Numbered from the stretch's first letter, positions 17,058 through 26,963 are shown. The stretch is 64,000 nucleotides of DNA from Eubacterium plexicaudatum ASF492 (GCF_000364225.2 NZ_AQFT02000001.1:4173501-4237500), one strand, 5' to 3'. Program-made: numbers and translations. The notes: a model not told the origin generated them from the letters alone.

Positions 17058-17752
17058 CGTTCCGGCTCCTTTTTCGGGGCAGGCGGTTTATGGGTGGGGG
17101 CGGTTGTCCGGGACTCTTTGAGCCTTCCGCGCAAGGTATTCTTTTTCAGGCCGTCAATATATTCTTTTATATTGCCATTTGTGGCATGGCAGGAGCGTTT
17201 GAGCCGTTCCCGTTTCAGGATTACGGCAAGCTCCCGCTCGTCCTTTGGCAGATCGGTCATCGACTTTGGGCTCCCATGTACCGGCATCAGCTCATTCATA
17301 AGCTGTCTCCGATCCTGATAAGGAAGCGTGATACTGGCTCCGTCCTCAAACACAACGGCCACTTTACCAATGGGGCAGGTCAGCAACTTTACCCGTTCCA
17401 CATGAGCCCCATATTCAAGCGGGTATATATCGCCGACCACTTTTCCGTCTTGCACGTCTTTGATCGAGAGGGCATAGGCAAGAACCGGGTCTTTTGTCTG
17501 TTCATGGTAAAACTTCCACACATTATTTGCATGGCTGCCCTCCAGATAGACCTCCCATTCCCGCAGGGTATAGGTGCCGCACGGCCTCGACATCCAGAGA
17601 AGCCGCCGGTCCTCCGGTTCTCCCGATAGAGCCAGTTTTGGGATCAGCTCTTTATCCATATCAAAATCATCCTTGTAGTGTTGCGTGTGCAGCTCCATGA
17701 TCTGCCCCAGGCTGTCCAGTATATCCACGCCCTCAAACCTTACCGCGCCCAT
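17054..17752 (-). CDS. ICE accessory protein with shared-type tail
   Basis: A 232-residue protein that I do not recognise beyond its place in Tn1549-type elements. It begins MGAVRFEGVDILDSLGQIME. The middle looks like a soluble alpha/beta protein with paired acidic and aromatic residues. The C-terminus (TLRGRLKESRT...KKEPER) is a divergent form of the shared tail. It overlaps its neighbours on both sides (stop/start sharing at 17752 and 17054), so it is translated as part of one operon. Confidence 0.65.
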   Translation of the reverse strand: MGAVRFEGVDILDSLGQIMELHTQHYKDDFDMDKELIPKLALSGEPEDRRLLWMSRPCGTYTLREWEVYLEGSHANNVWKFYHEQTKDPVLAYALSIKDVQDGKVVGDIYPLEYGAHVERVKLLTCPIGKVAVVFEDGASITLPYQDRRQLMNELMPVHGSPKSMTDLPKDERELAVILKRERLKRSCHATNGNIKEYIDGLKKNTLRGRLKESRTTAPTHKPPAPKKEPER

Positions 17753-18693
17753 CAGCGTTCCCTCTCTGCCATCAACGGCGCTGCCTGTTTTGCTTCATGC
17801 TCCGAACGTTCCGCCTTCAGCCGTTCCATCAGGGAAGGTTTCTCCGGCGTTTCCTCCAGCAGCGTCTCCGGGGCAAGCTCCCGGATTTCCTCGTAAGTCT
17901 GCCCGTCCGTCAGGTCGGGGCGCTCCGGCGGTTCGTTGTTGAGGCGTCCGTCCAGCATATTGTAATTGCCGGTCTGTCCTTCCTCGTAAAGCTCCGCATT
18001 ACGCAGATAGCTCTCCGGCGCCTGGAAGGGCTGTCCGGCAAACATGATCTCCCTATGGGGCGTAAACTGTGAGAGCACGCCGTCCCGGAGCCTTGCAAAT
18101 TCTTCATACTGGCCCAGGGTAAGGCCGCGCTCCAGCATTTCCGCCTGGGTATGCGCCCAGCCCTCCCCATAGAGAAAATAGTACATATCCGGCTGGTCGC
18201 AGACAAAGCACAGGGAGCCGTCCTGGTTGTCATAATAAGACGCCTGCATATCCTGATAGTGGCAGCGTTCCTCACGTCCCAGGTACACCCGGTTATCTGC
18301 GCCCAGCATGGCGACCATGCCCGCATAGTTGCTGTGGACCGCAGAGCGGATTCCCACCAATGGGTCCGCCTCCGGCGTGATCTGTCTGCCGGGAATCTCA
18401 TTGCGCTTTTCCGCTGCGTCATTTCTCGGCGCCACTTCCTCATGGGCGCGGGCATCCAAATCCGGCTGTGCCGCACGTTTTTTAATTGCGCCCGGTTCCG
18501 GCTCTTTTTCCTCCACATAGTAGCGGACATTCGCCGTGGCATGGCGGCCGGCCTCGTCCGCGTAATCCTGGGCGGCTTTTTCAGAATCAAATTCCAGAGG
18601 CTTTCCGTCCTCTTTGCACCAGCCCTCCGCACGTCCAAAAATGGAAGCGCCGCTGCGGACCGCCCACACGCCGTATACTTTTTCTTTTCCCAT
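17752..18693 (-). CDS. ICE accessory protein with KPSL tail
   Basis: A 313-residue protein. Residues 1-60 (MGKEKVYGVWAVRSGASIFG...) look like a small nucleic-acid-processing-type fold similar to the first domain of RNase H1 (a short Trp- and Gly-containing unit with a DAEK-like YADEAG helix), which I state as a weak suggestion. A linker rich in Glu, Arg and Ala follows, then a second domain (residues ~110-280) of unknown type with many aromatic residues. The tail is KPSLMERLKAERSEH...ERER. It belongs to the operon of tailed proteins. Confidence 0.65.
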   Translation of the reverse strand: MGKEKVYGVWAVRSGASIFGRAEGWCKEDGKPLEFDSEKAAQDYADEAGRHATANVRYYVEEKEPEPGAIKKRAAQPDLDARAHEEVAPRNDAAEKRNEIPGRQITPEADPLVGIRSAVHSNYAGMVAMLGADNRVYLGREERCHYQDMQASYYDNQDGSLCFVCDQPDMYYFLYGEGWAHTQAEMLERGLTLGQYEEFARLRDGVLSQFTPHREIMFAGQPFQAPESYLRNAELYEEGQTGNYNMLDGRLNNEPPERPDLTDGQTYEEIRELAPETLLEETPEKPSLMERLKAERSEHEAKQAAPLMAERER

Positions 18694-18704
18694 CCTGATC
18701 CTCC

Positions 18705-19343
18705 TTACCGTTCCTGCTGTTTCGGCGTTTTCTGCTTTTTGTCCGGTTCCGCCGTCTTTGTTTCTTTTATCTGCTGCCGGACCGAGGCCCTGTGCTCCGG
18801 CTCCCTTTCGGAATCCGTGATATTGACATACTCGCCGATGATGTTCAGCGCCTCATGGTAGCTGCCGGAAGCAAACACCCGGTCCGACATTTCTTTTGCC
18901 TGGTCCGCCATATCATTCCTGCGGAGGGTGCGGGACGCAATCCCTACCAGGTTGAAAACATTCCCGTCCTGGCCGATCAGCGCACAGTCCGGTTTTTCCG
19001 GCTCCGGCGAAGGCTCCCCGATAAAGCCGCCCAGACAGTTCGGCACAAAATCGGACAGCCAGGTGCCCCCGAAATCCGCATGGGTCTGTAACCGCCAGAT
19101 GGCAAGTTTCCCGATGTCCAGCTTTACATCCTCGAAAGGGTAGAGCAGGCAGGTAAGCTCCCCATACTGGAAAGCTGAAACGTCCTCAAATTTACTGCCG
19201 TCCTTCAAAATGCCCGCCTCGGTGAACATATCATTGATCCCGTCCACCCATTCCTTCAAATCCCCGCCGCAGCCCTGCAGGATCAGGCCGTCTTTGCCCT
19301 CCATGCCCCGCAGGTCATCGGTTGTGATCGTGTTGATATTCAT
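18705..19343 (-). CDS. ICE accessory protein with SVRQQIK tail
   Basis: A 212-residue protein starting MNINTITTDDLRGMEGKDGL. The first ~105 residues are conserved in gut ICEs, from memory, and contain GGDLKEWVDGINDMFTEAGI. A second part (residues ~118-180) includes NLVGIASRTLRRNDMADQAK and AKEMSDRVFASGSYHEALNI, resembling a small helical domain. The tail reads RASVRQQIKETK...KQQER. The start follows AGGAGGCGG. Function unknown. Confidence 0.65.
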   Translation of the reverse strand: MNINTITTDDLRGMEGKDGLILQGCGGDLKEWVDGINDMFTEAGILKDGSKFEDVSAFQYGELTCLLYPFEDVKLDIGKLAIWRLQTHADFGGTWLSDFVPNCLGGFIGEPSPEPEKPDCALIGQDGNVFNLVGIASRTLRRNDMADQAKEMSDRVFASGSYHEALNIIGEYVNITDSEREPEHRASVRQQIKETKTAEPDKKQKTPKQQER

Positions 19344-19354
19344 AAAACCGCCTC

Positions 19355-19885
19355 CTATCGTTCCTGTTGATGGTTGGTTTTCTGCCGGATGGCTTTGGCC
19401 TCCGGCTGTTTTTTTAGCTGCTTACGGACGGAAGGCTTTACTGTCGGCTGCCACATATCCGTTAAAATGGCAGAGGCCGGCTGTTCCCATTCCTTCCCGA
19501 ATCCACGGATCACAGTCCCGTACATGATCCCGTTATCCGCAAACATTTTCAAAGTGTCAAATGCCCGGTCAAATAATTCTATATTTCTTGCATCCACGCT
19601 GGGCGCAAAATGGATCACTCCTACAGGGTAATCCCCTCCGGTACCGACCCAGCCCCGGACAAATGCGTCATAACCCTTTGTAATGCCGGCAGCCGCAAGC
19701 TCACCGGCATGGCTGGAATCCAACAGACTTGTCACTGCATACTGCCGGCCTAAGACCAGCAGCCCTGTGTCCGGGTTATACATGAAGCGCCGGTTGTCAA
19801 TCTGCTGTATGTCAATGGCCTGCGTCCATGTGTCGATCCGCATAATTTCCGGTACAATCGGTATTTTTACTTTTTCGATAAACAT
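19355..19885 (-). CDS. ICE accessory protein with KPSVRKQLK tail
   Basis: A 176-residue protein of unknown function. The body (residues 1-140) is a soluble domain with GYDAFVRGWVGTGGDYPVG and FADNGIMYGTVIRGFGKEWE. The tail is KPSVRKQLKKQPEAK...HQQER. The ATG directly abuts GGGAGGG, an unusually short spacer, so the true start may differ. It is the first gene of the tailed-protein run 15679-19885. Confidence 0.65.
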   Translation of the reverse strand: MFIEKVKIPIVPEIMRIDTWTQAIDIQQIDNRRFMYNPDTGLLVLGRQYAVTSLLDSSHAGELAAAGITKGYDAFVRGWVGTGGDYPVGVIHFAPSVDARNIELFDRAFDTLKMFADNGIMYGTVIRGFGKEWEQPASAILTDMWQPTVKPSVRKQLKKQPEAKAIRQKTNHQQER

Positions 19886-20019
19886 CCCTCCCGATTTTTC
19901 CGTCTGTCCGCAACTTAGGGCTGTTTCAGGACGCCGGAGTATTCTTATTCAGCCGCCCCTTAAACCGGGTTCCGAAATCCTTGAAAATCAAGCCTCTTTT
20001 TGGTTAAGTTGCGGACATA

Positions 20020-20397
20020 TTACACCTGGTTCTGCCTGATCCGGCGCTTGCGTTCCCGCTCGGATTTCCGTCTGGCAAAGGCGCGGCAGGAATCCGAACA
20101 ATATGCCTGGCTGGTGGTGGGAAGATACGCCCTGCCGCAGACCGGGCAGGTTTTCTGTTTCAGGGAAGTGTCCTCGCCCGTAAGGGCAGATTCCAGCGCC
20201 GGGTCCACCGGCAGCACCGCCTCCCGGAAGTAGCGGCAGAAAGAGCCGGTCCACCATTTATGCAACATATAACAGGGACAGTCCAAAGAACGGCAGAGCT
20301 TATCCTGGCTGTCATAGTTCGCGCAAAGGTCTGTTACCAGCCTTCGGATTGCCGCACGTTCCTGTCTGGTTAATTCCCGTGAGGGCGGCCCGCTCAT
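20020..20397 (-). CDS. Cysteine-rich VLP protein
   Basis: A 125-residue protein with many cysteines. The N-terminal LTRQERAAIRRLVTDLCANY and SLDCPCYMLH match the cysteine-rich VLP family of Tn1549-type ICEs. The C-terminal half has a zinc ribbon (TCPVCGRAYLP...YCSDSCRAFARRK) with a basic end, suggesting nucleic acid binding. It overlaps the topB stop by four bases and is translated with it. Confidence 0.8.
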   Translation of the reverse strand: MSGPPSRELTRQERAAIRRLVTDLCANYDSQDKLCRSLDCPCYMLHKWWTGSFCRYFREAVLPVDPALESALTGEDTSLKQKTCPVCGRAYLPTTSQAYCSDSCRAFARRKSERERKRRIRQNQV

Positions 20398-22196
20398 TTC
20401 CCCCTGCCTTTCTTCGCCGGGAATTCCAGCCTGAAATTTACGTATTTTCCGTCCGTGTCATCCAGCAGCACCACCGCGTCATAGGTCTTTCCGGTCTTTC
20501 CGCTGTAAAGCCCGGACATGGAAACGCGGCCCTCTTTCAGAAGGGCCGCCGCAACAGGCTTTGTTATGGTTTTTTTCTTGCCGGAAAAGAACTTATTGTC
20601 TTTCCACAGCGCAAAGGAGCAGTCCCGGTTATCGCAGAAGAACCCTTTTTTGCCCTCATACACGGAAGTACCACAGCGGGGGCAGGTACCGACAGCTTCA
20701 CGCCCATTTCTTTTTGCGTCCGGGAACAGGCCCGAAAAACGTTCCTCCGGGGCATGGTGTTCCTTTACCAGCGCACGGCTCATATCCGCGATCTGCCCCA
20801 TAAAAGTATCTGCGGCCAGCTCGCCGCGTTCCACCTGCTTTAACATGGATTCCCATTCCGCCGTCAGGACAGGAGATTTGATGTTATCCGGCAGCACCAG
20901 GATCAGGTTTCTGCCTTTCTCCGTGGGGATAAGCTGTTTCTTCCTGCGCTCCACAAAACCGGCAGATACCAGTTTCTCCAGTATGGCGGCACGGGTGGCC
21001 GGGGTGCCTAACCCCTTGCGCTCGGCGTCCTCCGGCATGTCCCCGGTACCGGCGGTCTCCATTGCCGCCAGAAGGGAATCCTCCGTATAGTGCTTCGGCG
21101 GGGATGTCTTGCCTTCCCGGACGCCGGCAGACACCTTTTCAAAGGTCTGGCCCTCCTGCAGCGGAGGCAGGGCAGCATCTTCACTTTCTTTTTCTTCCGT
21201 CTTAGACTGTTTCAGGCCCATGCGGTGAAGGCGTTCCACTTCCTTCCATCCTGTCTGCAGCACGGTTTTTCCCTTTGCCGTGAAGGAATGGCCCCGGCAG
21301 TCCAAAACCGCCGTTACCGCCTCAAACCGGTGGGCCTGGGCCGTGGCAGAAAGGAGCCTTGCGGCAATCAGCGTCAGTATATCCCGCTCCCCGGAAGGAA
21401 GCCCCGACAAATCCGTCCGGGCAATCTCCGCCGTGGGGATAATCGCGTGGTGGTCGGTGACTTTGCCGCCGTCCGTTACCCGGCCAATATCCGGTTCCCC
21501 GGCGCAGCCCTTCCCGAAGGGCATATTGTCCCGCAGCCAGAGGACCAGGGAAACGGCGGTTGCCTGCATATCCTCCGTCAGATACTGGCTGTCCGTCCGG
21601 GGATAAGTCGCCAGTTTTTTCTCATAAAGCGACTGCACATAGTCAAGGGTCTGCTGAGCCGTATAACCATAAATGCGGTTACATTCCCGCTGTAAGGTTG
21701 TCAGATCGTACAGGCGGGGCGGCTGTACCGTCTTGGCCTGCTTTTCCACGGACAGCACCGAAGCAGCCTGCCCGTCACTTTCCATACGGATTTTTTCAGC
21801 CACGGCCTTGTCCGGCAGCTTTTCGCCGGAGGCAGTGAAACCGCCGCAGGTGATCTCCGGCACATAAAAGGGCCTGCTCGCAAATGCCTCAATATCCGCC
21901 TCCCGCTGCACCAGGAGGGCCAACGTGGGCGACATGACGCGCCCCACATTCAAAGTGACGCCGTACAGGACAGAAAAAGCCGGGTGGCGTTAATGCCGAT
22001 CAGCCAGTCAGCCCCGGCCCGGCAGACCGCCGCGTCATAGAGCGTATCGTAGTCGCTGCCAGGACGCAGGTGTTCAAAGCCGTCCCGGATTGCCGCATCC
22101 TCCATACTGGAAATCCAGAGGCGTTCCATTGGTTTGCTGCATCCGGCATATTGATAGACAAGGCGGAAGATCAGCTCGCCCTCACGTCCGGCGTCT
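20394..22196 (-). pseudogene. topB: Topoisomerase III, C-terminal part of a gene split by a mobilizable element
   Basis: This part runs from DAGREGELIF of the TOPRIM domain through the core with the probable catalytic Tyr in ATYPRTDSQY to a C-terminal zinc finger (CPRCGTSVYEG...FCDNRDC). The N-terminal 100 residues lie at 31677-31984, 9.5 kb away. A further defect is one missing T in the run at 21974-21978: with it, LIGINATRLFSVLYGVTLNVGRVM reads through. TopB-type type IA topoisomerases are standard in this ICE family and help process DNA during transfer. In this copy the enzyme cannot be made as one chain. Confidence 0.92.
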
Positions 22197-22233
22197 GTTG
22201 GATAGTTGGAATAGGTGACTTAGAAAATATCCA

Positions 22234-23871
22234 TTATTCAAGGGTTTCCAGTGCCCCTATGAACTTGTAATGGATAGTAAGTCGTTGAATTTTCTGCCCG
22301 TCAACTTCTACGGGTTCAGAAACAAGAATTTTTTCTATAAGTTGGTTGATTATCTTAAAATTGAGTTCCGTTATTCCTGCATAACCGCTTATCTGCTCTG
22401 CAAAATGCTCAATGGAAGATAACTGTTCTTTGTCCGCTATGGCACTTTTTTCAAGTTCCTTTATCTTGGCTGTCAGTTCTTCCTGCTCGCTGTCAAATCG
22501 TGCCGACAGCATTTGGAAACGCTTTTCTGTTATCAGTTCCCTTGTCAAGTCCTCATACAGTTTGGCATACAGGTTTTCTATTTCCGACACTCGCTGTTTA
22601 CATTGCCTTAGTTCCTTTTTCTGCTGTTCCTTATCCGCTGACAGTTGGAGATTAAGACGCTCGGCAATCTCCGTTACCATAGCTTTCCTGTCCGCCAGTG
22701 CCTGTCCTGCGTGTTTCTGAATGTCTGCAAGCACAACTTCGTGAACCGTCCTCGCCTCAATGGTGTGTGATGAACAACCCTCTTTCCCAAACTTGCGGTA
22801 CTTGGTACAGCAGTAGAAAGTCTTGTCCAGTACGTTGTTACGCTTTCTTTTCTGCTCGACTTTGGCAAGCATGGCACTCCCACAATCGGCGCATTTGATA
22901 ACCCCTCGGAAAATGTTGTCATATCCGCTTGAACTTTCCCCGATAACGGGCGGTCTGCTCTCCAAAATCTTCTGTACGGTGTTCCAACGGCTCTGCTCGA
23001 TAATCGGTTCATGTGTGCCATAGATAACTTCACGCTCCGCATACGGGATATACTGTCTTTTCTTGGAACGCATGGTCTTGGTCGGTCTTTCCGCTACGGT
23101 AAGGTTTCCTGCATAAACGGGGTCATGCAATATCTTGCTGACATAGGCGGTGTCCCAGTCATACATCTTTTCCTCATCAGTGTACCGCTCAAACATTTCT
23201 TTTTTGTAGAAACTCGGCTTTATGACCTTTGCCTTGCGCAAGCGGTTACAGATAGTGTGAAGCCCCACGCCCTCCTCGGCGATTGAGAAAATCAGTTCCA
23301 CAATGGGGGCGGTCACTTCATCAATGACAAGGTGGTTATGGTCTTTCTCGTCTTTTTGATAACCGAATGGGGCGGTAGTAGCCATATACTTGCCCTGCAT
23401 TTTCCTTGCGTGGAGTGCGCTCTTGATTTTCCTTGACGTGTCCTTTGCGTACATTTCATTGATGATGTTGCGGAACGGTGTAATGTCCATTTGTGCGTTG
23501 TCTATGGAGTCCACGCCGTCATTGATTGCAATATACCGCACGTTATGGTTGGGGAAAAACACCTCGATATAAGTACCTGTTTCAAGGTAATTCCTCCCCA
23601 AACGTGACAGGTCTTTTGTGATGAGCGTTGACACTTCCCCGTCCTGTATGTCCTCGATAAGCTGTCGGAATGCGGGGCGGTCGTAGTTTGTACCGCTGTA
23701 ACCGTCATCAACATAGAACTGGCAGTTCAGAAAACCGTTGCGCTTTGCATAATCTTTCAGCATGGTTTTCTGTGTGCTGATGCTCATGCTCTCGTTGTTC
23801 GTGCCGTCGTCTTTGGAAAGCCTGCAATATAAAGCAGTGATTTTGTCGTTATTCAGTTTTGCCCTTTTCAT
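22234..23871 (-). CDS. Large serine recombinase of the mobilizable element
   Basis: A complete 545-residue serine recombinase. The catalytic Ser is residue 19 in ALYCRLSKDDG; KDLSRLGRNYLETGTY follows. A recombinase domain (residues ~165-270), a zinc ribbon (CADCGSAM...CC...C) and a long coiled coil (~380-460) complete it. It lies 37 bases from the element's left end, as expected for the enzyme that inserts it. It resembles Tn4451-like recombinases in architecture. It differs from both recombinases at 1-3152. Confidence 0.93.
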   Translation of the reverse strand: MKRAKLNNDKITALYCRLSKDDGTNNESMSISTQKTMLKDYAKRNGFLNCQFYVDDGYSGTNYDRPAFRQLIEDIQDGEVSTLITKDLSRLGRNYLETGTYIEVFFPNHNVRYIAINDGVDSIDNAQMDITPFRNIINEMYAKDTSRKIKSALHARKMQGKYMATTAPFGYQKDEKDHNHLVIDEVTAPIVELIFSIAEEGVGLHTICNRLRKAKVIKPSFYKKEMFERYTDEEKMYDWDTAYVSKILHDPVYAGNLTVAERPTKTMRSKKRQYIPYAEREVIYGTHEPIIEQSRWNTVQKILESRPPVIGESSSGYDNIFRGVIKCADCGSAMLAKVEQKRKRNNVLDKTFYCCTKYRKFGKEGCSSHTIEARTVHEVVLADIQKHAGQALADRKAMVTEIAERLNLQLSADKEQQKKELRQCKQRVSEIENLYAKLYEDLTRELITEKRFQMLSARFDSEQEELTAKIKELEKSAIADKEQLSSIEHFAEQISGYAGITELNFKIINQLIEKILVSEPVEVDGQKIQRLTIHYKFIGALETLE

Positions 23872-23963
23872 TTTGTCCTCCTTGATGAAAAGGGACTTCC
23901 TCTCAACTCCTATTATACTATATTCCCTTTTCCGTTTCCAGTGCTAATTTACGCTGTTTTCCG

Positions 23964-24116
23964 CTATCTCCTTAACCCTTTTGTTATCTGTTCCTCGGCT
24001 ATCCGCTTGAATACCGTTTCCATTTTTTCAGTACCTACATAGTGCCTTTCCACGATAATTTTTGTGGGTGGGTGCTGTCGGGTGGCTCTATGCTGTGTAT
24101 TGCTGTCTTTGCTCAT
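23964..24116 (-). CDS. Small basic protein, 50 residues
   Basis: An ATG eight bases after GGAG opens a frame MSKDSNTQHRATRQHPPTKI with VERHYVGTEKMETVFKRIAE in the second half. It stops at 23964. One extra A in the run at 23979-23982 would extend it to 55 residues (KRVKEIAENSVN). It lies upstream of the recombinase on the same strand, and a recombination directionality role is possible by position only. The gap 23872-23963 holds nothing else. Confidence 0.45.
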   Translation of the reverse strand: MSKDSNTQHRATRQHPPTKIIVERHYVGTEKMETVFKRIAEEQITKGLRR

Positions 24117-24140
24117 AAATCTGCTCCTTTACAATAAAAT

Positions 24141-24171
24141 AGAGCGCATAGATTTGTTTTCTATACGCTCT
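24141..24171 (-). terminator. Hairpin between two small genes
   Basis: AGAGCG-ATAGA pairs with TCTAT-CGCTCT around a short loop, with one internal mismatch. On the minus strand it is followed by ATTTTATT. It probably ends the transcript of the gene that stops at 24231. Confidence 0.5.
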
Positions 24172-24230
24172 GACGCTGTGTTACTTATTCAGTTGTGATT
24201 GTGATAATGGTTGTTTAGAGAATATGAAAT

Positions 24231-24668
24231 TTATCTCTCTGACATATATTTCTGTATTTCATCAGATGTTAGTTTTCTTACTTGCGTGTTTGCATATTCT
24301 TTGTATTTTTCAACAATGAAAATAGGTTTCATTTTATCACAAGTTTTTCCTTTGTTCTTTTTTAGATATAATAGCAAGTCCTCACTGTCCGCAAAGATTT
24401 TGTATGAAAGTCTGCCGTTTTCACTTTTTATCTCATAAATACCGCATGGTTTCTTCATACTGTAATCAGCAGTGCGCAAATATAATTTTGCAATCTCTAA
24501 CGACTTAAAAGGGAAATTCCACCGTTGCAACCCACGCTTGGGGTCATGTTCAATACAAATGCACCGCCCACAAGTCCCACAAATGTATTGTGTATGATTT
24601 GCTAAGCAATCCAATGGATTTAATAGTGGTGTTATTCTATTTTCACTAATATAACATTCCATGCACAT
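24231..24668 (-). CDS. Unknown protein with Cys/His-rich N-terminus
   Basis: A 145-residue protein that I do not recognise. The N-terminal 45 residues hold CMEC, LDCLANH and CGTCGRCICIEHD, a pattern that could bind two zinc ions. The rest (residues ~50-145) is a mixed alpha/beta part with many Lys. It lies 72 bases downstream of the relaxase stop, within the mobilizable element. A role in regulation or nucleic-acid binding is possible. Confidence 0.6.
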   Translation of the reverse strand: MCMECYISENRITPLLNPLDCLANHTQYICGTCGRCICIEHDPKRGLQRWNFPFKSLEIAKLYLRTADYSMKKPCGIYEIKSENGRLSYKIFADSEDLLLYLKKNKGKTCDKMKPIFIVEKYKEYANTQVRKLTSDEIQKYMSER

Positions 24669-24740
24669 TTCAATTTCACTCCCTTTGCAACTTTTGATTT
24701 TTACCTCTAACAGAATACCATAATCACACTCATATTTCCA

Positions 24741-26315
24741 TTAAATTTCTTCCTCCCTCCGTTTCGTTCTGCTCTGTTGCCTGTTATGCTGTCGGTTCTC
24801 GTTCTGAAGTTCCCTCTCAAGGTTCTTCCTGTTATAGCTGATTACCTCGGCATACGCTAATTCTGTGGCGGTCTTGGTCTGCTCTTTGCCGATACTGTCA
24901 TATTCAGACTGCAAAGACTGTATCTCTGCTTTCCACTGTTTCGGCGTTATCTTCTCGCCGTTCTGTAAAAGGCTCTGCATACGCTCCTTTAATTCGGGGT
25001 ACTTTGATAAGCTGTCCTTATGCTCCTTATCGTATTTCATTTTCGCAAATCCTTTGAGTGACTGGCTCTCCTTATAGGTGGCTTGGATTGGTGCATAGAG
25101 GGCATACATTTTTGACAGTTCCTTTAATCGGTTTAGTTTCTGCCCCTTTGACAAATGCACTGTTTCAAGCTGACTGTATTTCTGTTCCCTATCCGCTGTA
25201 AAGTTCACAAGGCTTTCAAAGCTGTCTATCTTCCTTGTCGTGATGAATTTCTCCGCATTGTCGGCTGACTGCAAGGCGGTTCTGTCGGCTATTTTTCTTA
25301 GATGTTTTCCGCTGACAATGGGCAAGTCTAATCTGCCTTTGCGCCCCCTCACTTTTGCAATCATCTCCATGACTTCATTCTTCACGCTGACCGCTGTATT
25401 TTTAATCTTTTCGTACTGTGCGCTGTGTACTTCCTGCTTGGCAAACATGAGCATTTCTTTCGCCTGTTCCAACAGCATATTGTTCCTGATGATTTCCCGA
25501 TTGATGTTGCCCCTCTCGGTCTGTATGCCCTTGCGTTCTAAAGCGTTGGCAACCGCACCGATATGGATTGTCGGCTCTCTGTCAATCCCCTGTTCCTTAA
25601 AAGAGCGGTGTTCCCAATGTAGCGCAATCCCCAACTGCTCATTGGTGGCATTGATTGTGTCGGCTAAATCTTTTCGCCACATCTTGGCGTTTTCTTGGCT
25701 GTTCCAGTCTGTGCTGTCGGCGGTGTGGCATTTCCACTGTTTGCGGTTGCGCTTGTCAACTTTCTGCTGTCCTGTCTTTTTGTCAATGATGGGAATACGC
25801 TCCCCGTTTTCGTCAAGGTCATACACCTTTTTCTGTTTCGCTCCCCATTCCCCTTTTTCCGTAAGAGGGCGCAGGGTAAGCATTACATGGATATGGAGAT
25901 TGCGCTGTCCTTTGTCGTTCTCGCTGTCATGGATTGCCCAGTCAGCACACATTCCTTTGTCAACAAAATTCCTCTGCACATAATCCCTCACGACTTCCTC
26001 CGCAAGTTCATAACTCCATTCGTTGGGGAGTGACGCTTTCAACATTCTCGCAAGCTGTGATTTCTGTCCTTTCTCTGCCAGTTCAACAGCGTTCCATAAG
26101 GTGGCTCGGTCTGCATATTCTTTGGGCGCATTGGGCGGGAGAGTGATTTCACTGTGGACTAAATCTTCATGGTATTTCGGGCGGTAGGTCTGCCCGTCAA
26201 ACTCGCTGACAAGAATGCTCCTGCTGATGTATGATGCTTTCTCGACTGCCGACTGCCCCTTGCTCCGCCTGACAATGGAAAAACGTGTGCTTGCCTGTTT
26301 CGTAACATTAGCCAT
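24741..26315 (-). CDS. MobA/MobL family relaxase (MobQ type)
   Basis: A 524-residue relaxase. The N-terminal relaxase domain (residues ~1-250) has FSIVRRSKGQSAVEKASYIS, with the probable catalytic Tyr, and the metal site RNLHIHVMLTLRP. The C-terminal half is a long basic coiled coil. The ATG at 26315 was chosen because it begins MANVTKQ and lies close after GTAGGTG; frames from GTG or TTG three to nine bases upstream are possible. It should nick the oriT-like region just upstream and lets the element be mobilized by a helper such as the ICE. Confidence 0.92.
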   Translation of the reverse strand: MANVTKQASTRFSIVRRSKGQSAVEKASYISRSILVSEFDGQTYRPKYHEDLVHSEITLPPNAPKEYADRATLWNAVELAEKGQKSQLARMLKASLPNEWSYELAEEVVRDYVQRNFVDKGMCADWAIHDSENDKGQRNLHIHVMLTLRPLTEKGEWGAKQKKVYDLDENGERIPIIDKKTGQQKVDKRNRKQWKCHTADSTDWNSQENAKMWRKDLADTINATNEQLGIALHWEHRSFKEQGIDREPTIHIGAVANALERKGIQTERGNINREIIRNNMLLEQAKEMLMFAKQEVHSAQYEKIKNTAVSVKNEVMEMIAKVRGRKGRLDLPIVSGKHLRKIADRTALQSADNAEKFITTRKIDSFESLVNFTADREQKYSQLETVHLSKGQKLNRLKELSKMYALYAPIQATYKESQSLKGFAKMKYDKEHKDSLSKYPELKERMQSLLQNGEKITPKQWKAEIQSLQSEYDSIGKEQTKTATELAYAEVISYNRKNLERELQNENRQHNRQQSRTKRREEEI

Positions 26316-26337
26316 GCGCAACACCTACATTCTGCCG

Positions 26338-26600
26338 ACAGGGTATAGGGGCGCACTCATAGACTTTGTGGGCAGATAAAGGCTGTTCTTTAGCCTTTAT
26401 CTGAACGCAAAGTTCACTAAAGGGTAGCAAGCGCAGCTTGCGAAGGGGAATTGTCGTTTCCCCTTTTGGCTGCCGCAAGGCAGACAACGCCCTCCGCAGG
26501 AGTCCATGCAAGTGAAACTTGCCCCTCGGAGAGCGCACATACCACCTCTGGTGGTATATCTGTGCGCACCCCGTAAACGGGGTGAATATGTTACCTCGGC
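26338..26600 (-). other. oriT-like region of the mobilizable element
   Basis: It lies directly upstream of the relaxase. On the minus strand ATGAGTGCGCCCCT (26347-26360) resembles the nick core of MobQ plasmids of the RSF1010 group (AAGTGCGCCCT). Several inverted repeats follow: GGGGAA/TTTCCCC, CTGCC-GCAA-GGCAG, ACCACC-TCT-GGTGGT within GCGCACA/TGTGCGC arms, and ACCCCG-TAA-CGGGGT. No gene is present between 26316 and 26621. Confidence 0.6.
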
Positions 26601-26621
26601 TTTCCAGTGTCCTTGCCTTTG

Positions 26622-26963
26622 TCATTCCGTACCGCCCTCGCTTTCATTTTCGGCATTGGGGAGAGTGGATTGTGGGGGAGTGGTTTCTCGGCTTTCCGCT
26701 TTGATTTTAGAGATAATCTGCTGACACTCCCTTGTCTGCAATGCAACCGACAAGATACGGTTTAACTCGCCCTCGTCATAGCGGTAGCAGTCGGGGAAAT
26801 ACTTCACAATGATACCGCCCATGATGTACTTGTGGTGGTTCTCGGCTTTGCGTTTTTTCTCGTTCTGCTTTTTCTTCTCATTGGCTACACGCTGTTTCGC
26901 CTGTTCCAATGCCTGCAATGCTTTTTCTAAATTTCTGCTTGCGTCATTTTTGCTCTCAATCAT
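26622..26963 (-). CDS. DUF3847 protein
   Basis: A 113-residue protein with a long N-terminal coiled coil (residues ~8-42, rich in Lys, Glu and Gln) and KKRKAENHHKYIMGGIIVKY, which matches DUF3847. The C-terminal tail is acidic. DUF3847 proteins accompany MobA/MobL relaxases in small mobilizable elements and may act as relaxase accessory factors in the way MobB or MobC do; this is inferred from position. Confidence 0.75.
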   Translation of the reverse strand: MIESKNDASRNLEKALQALEQAKQRVANEKKKQNEKKRKAENHHKYIMGGIIVKYFPDCYRYDEGELNRILSVALQTRECQQIISKIKAESRETTPPQSTLPNAENESEGGTE

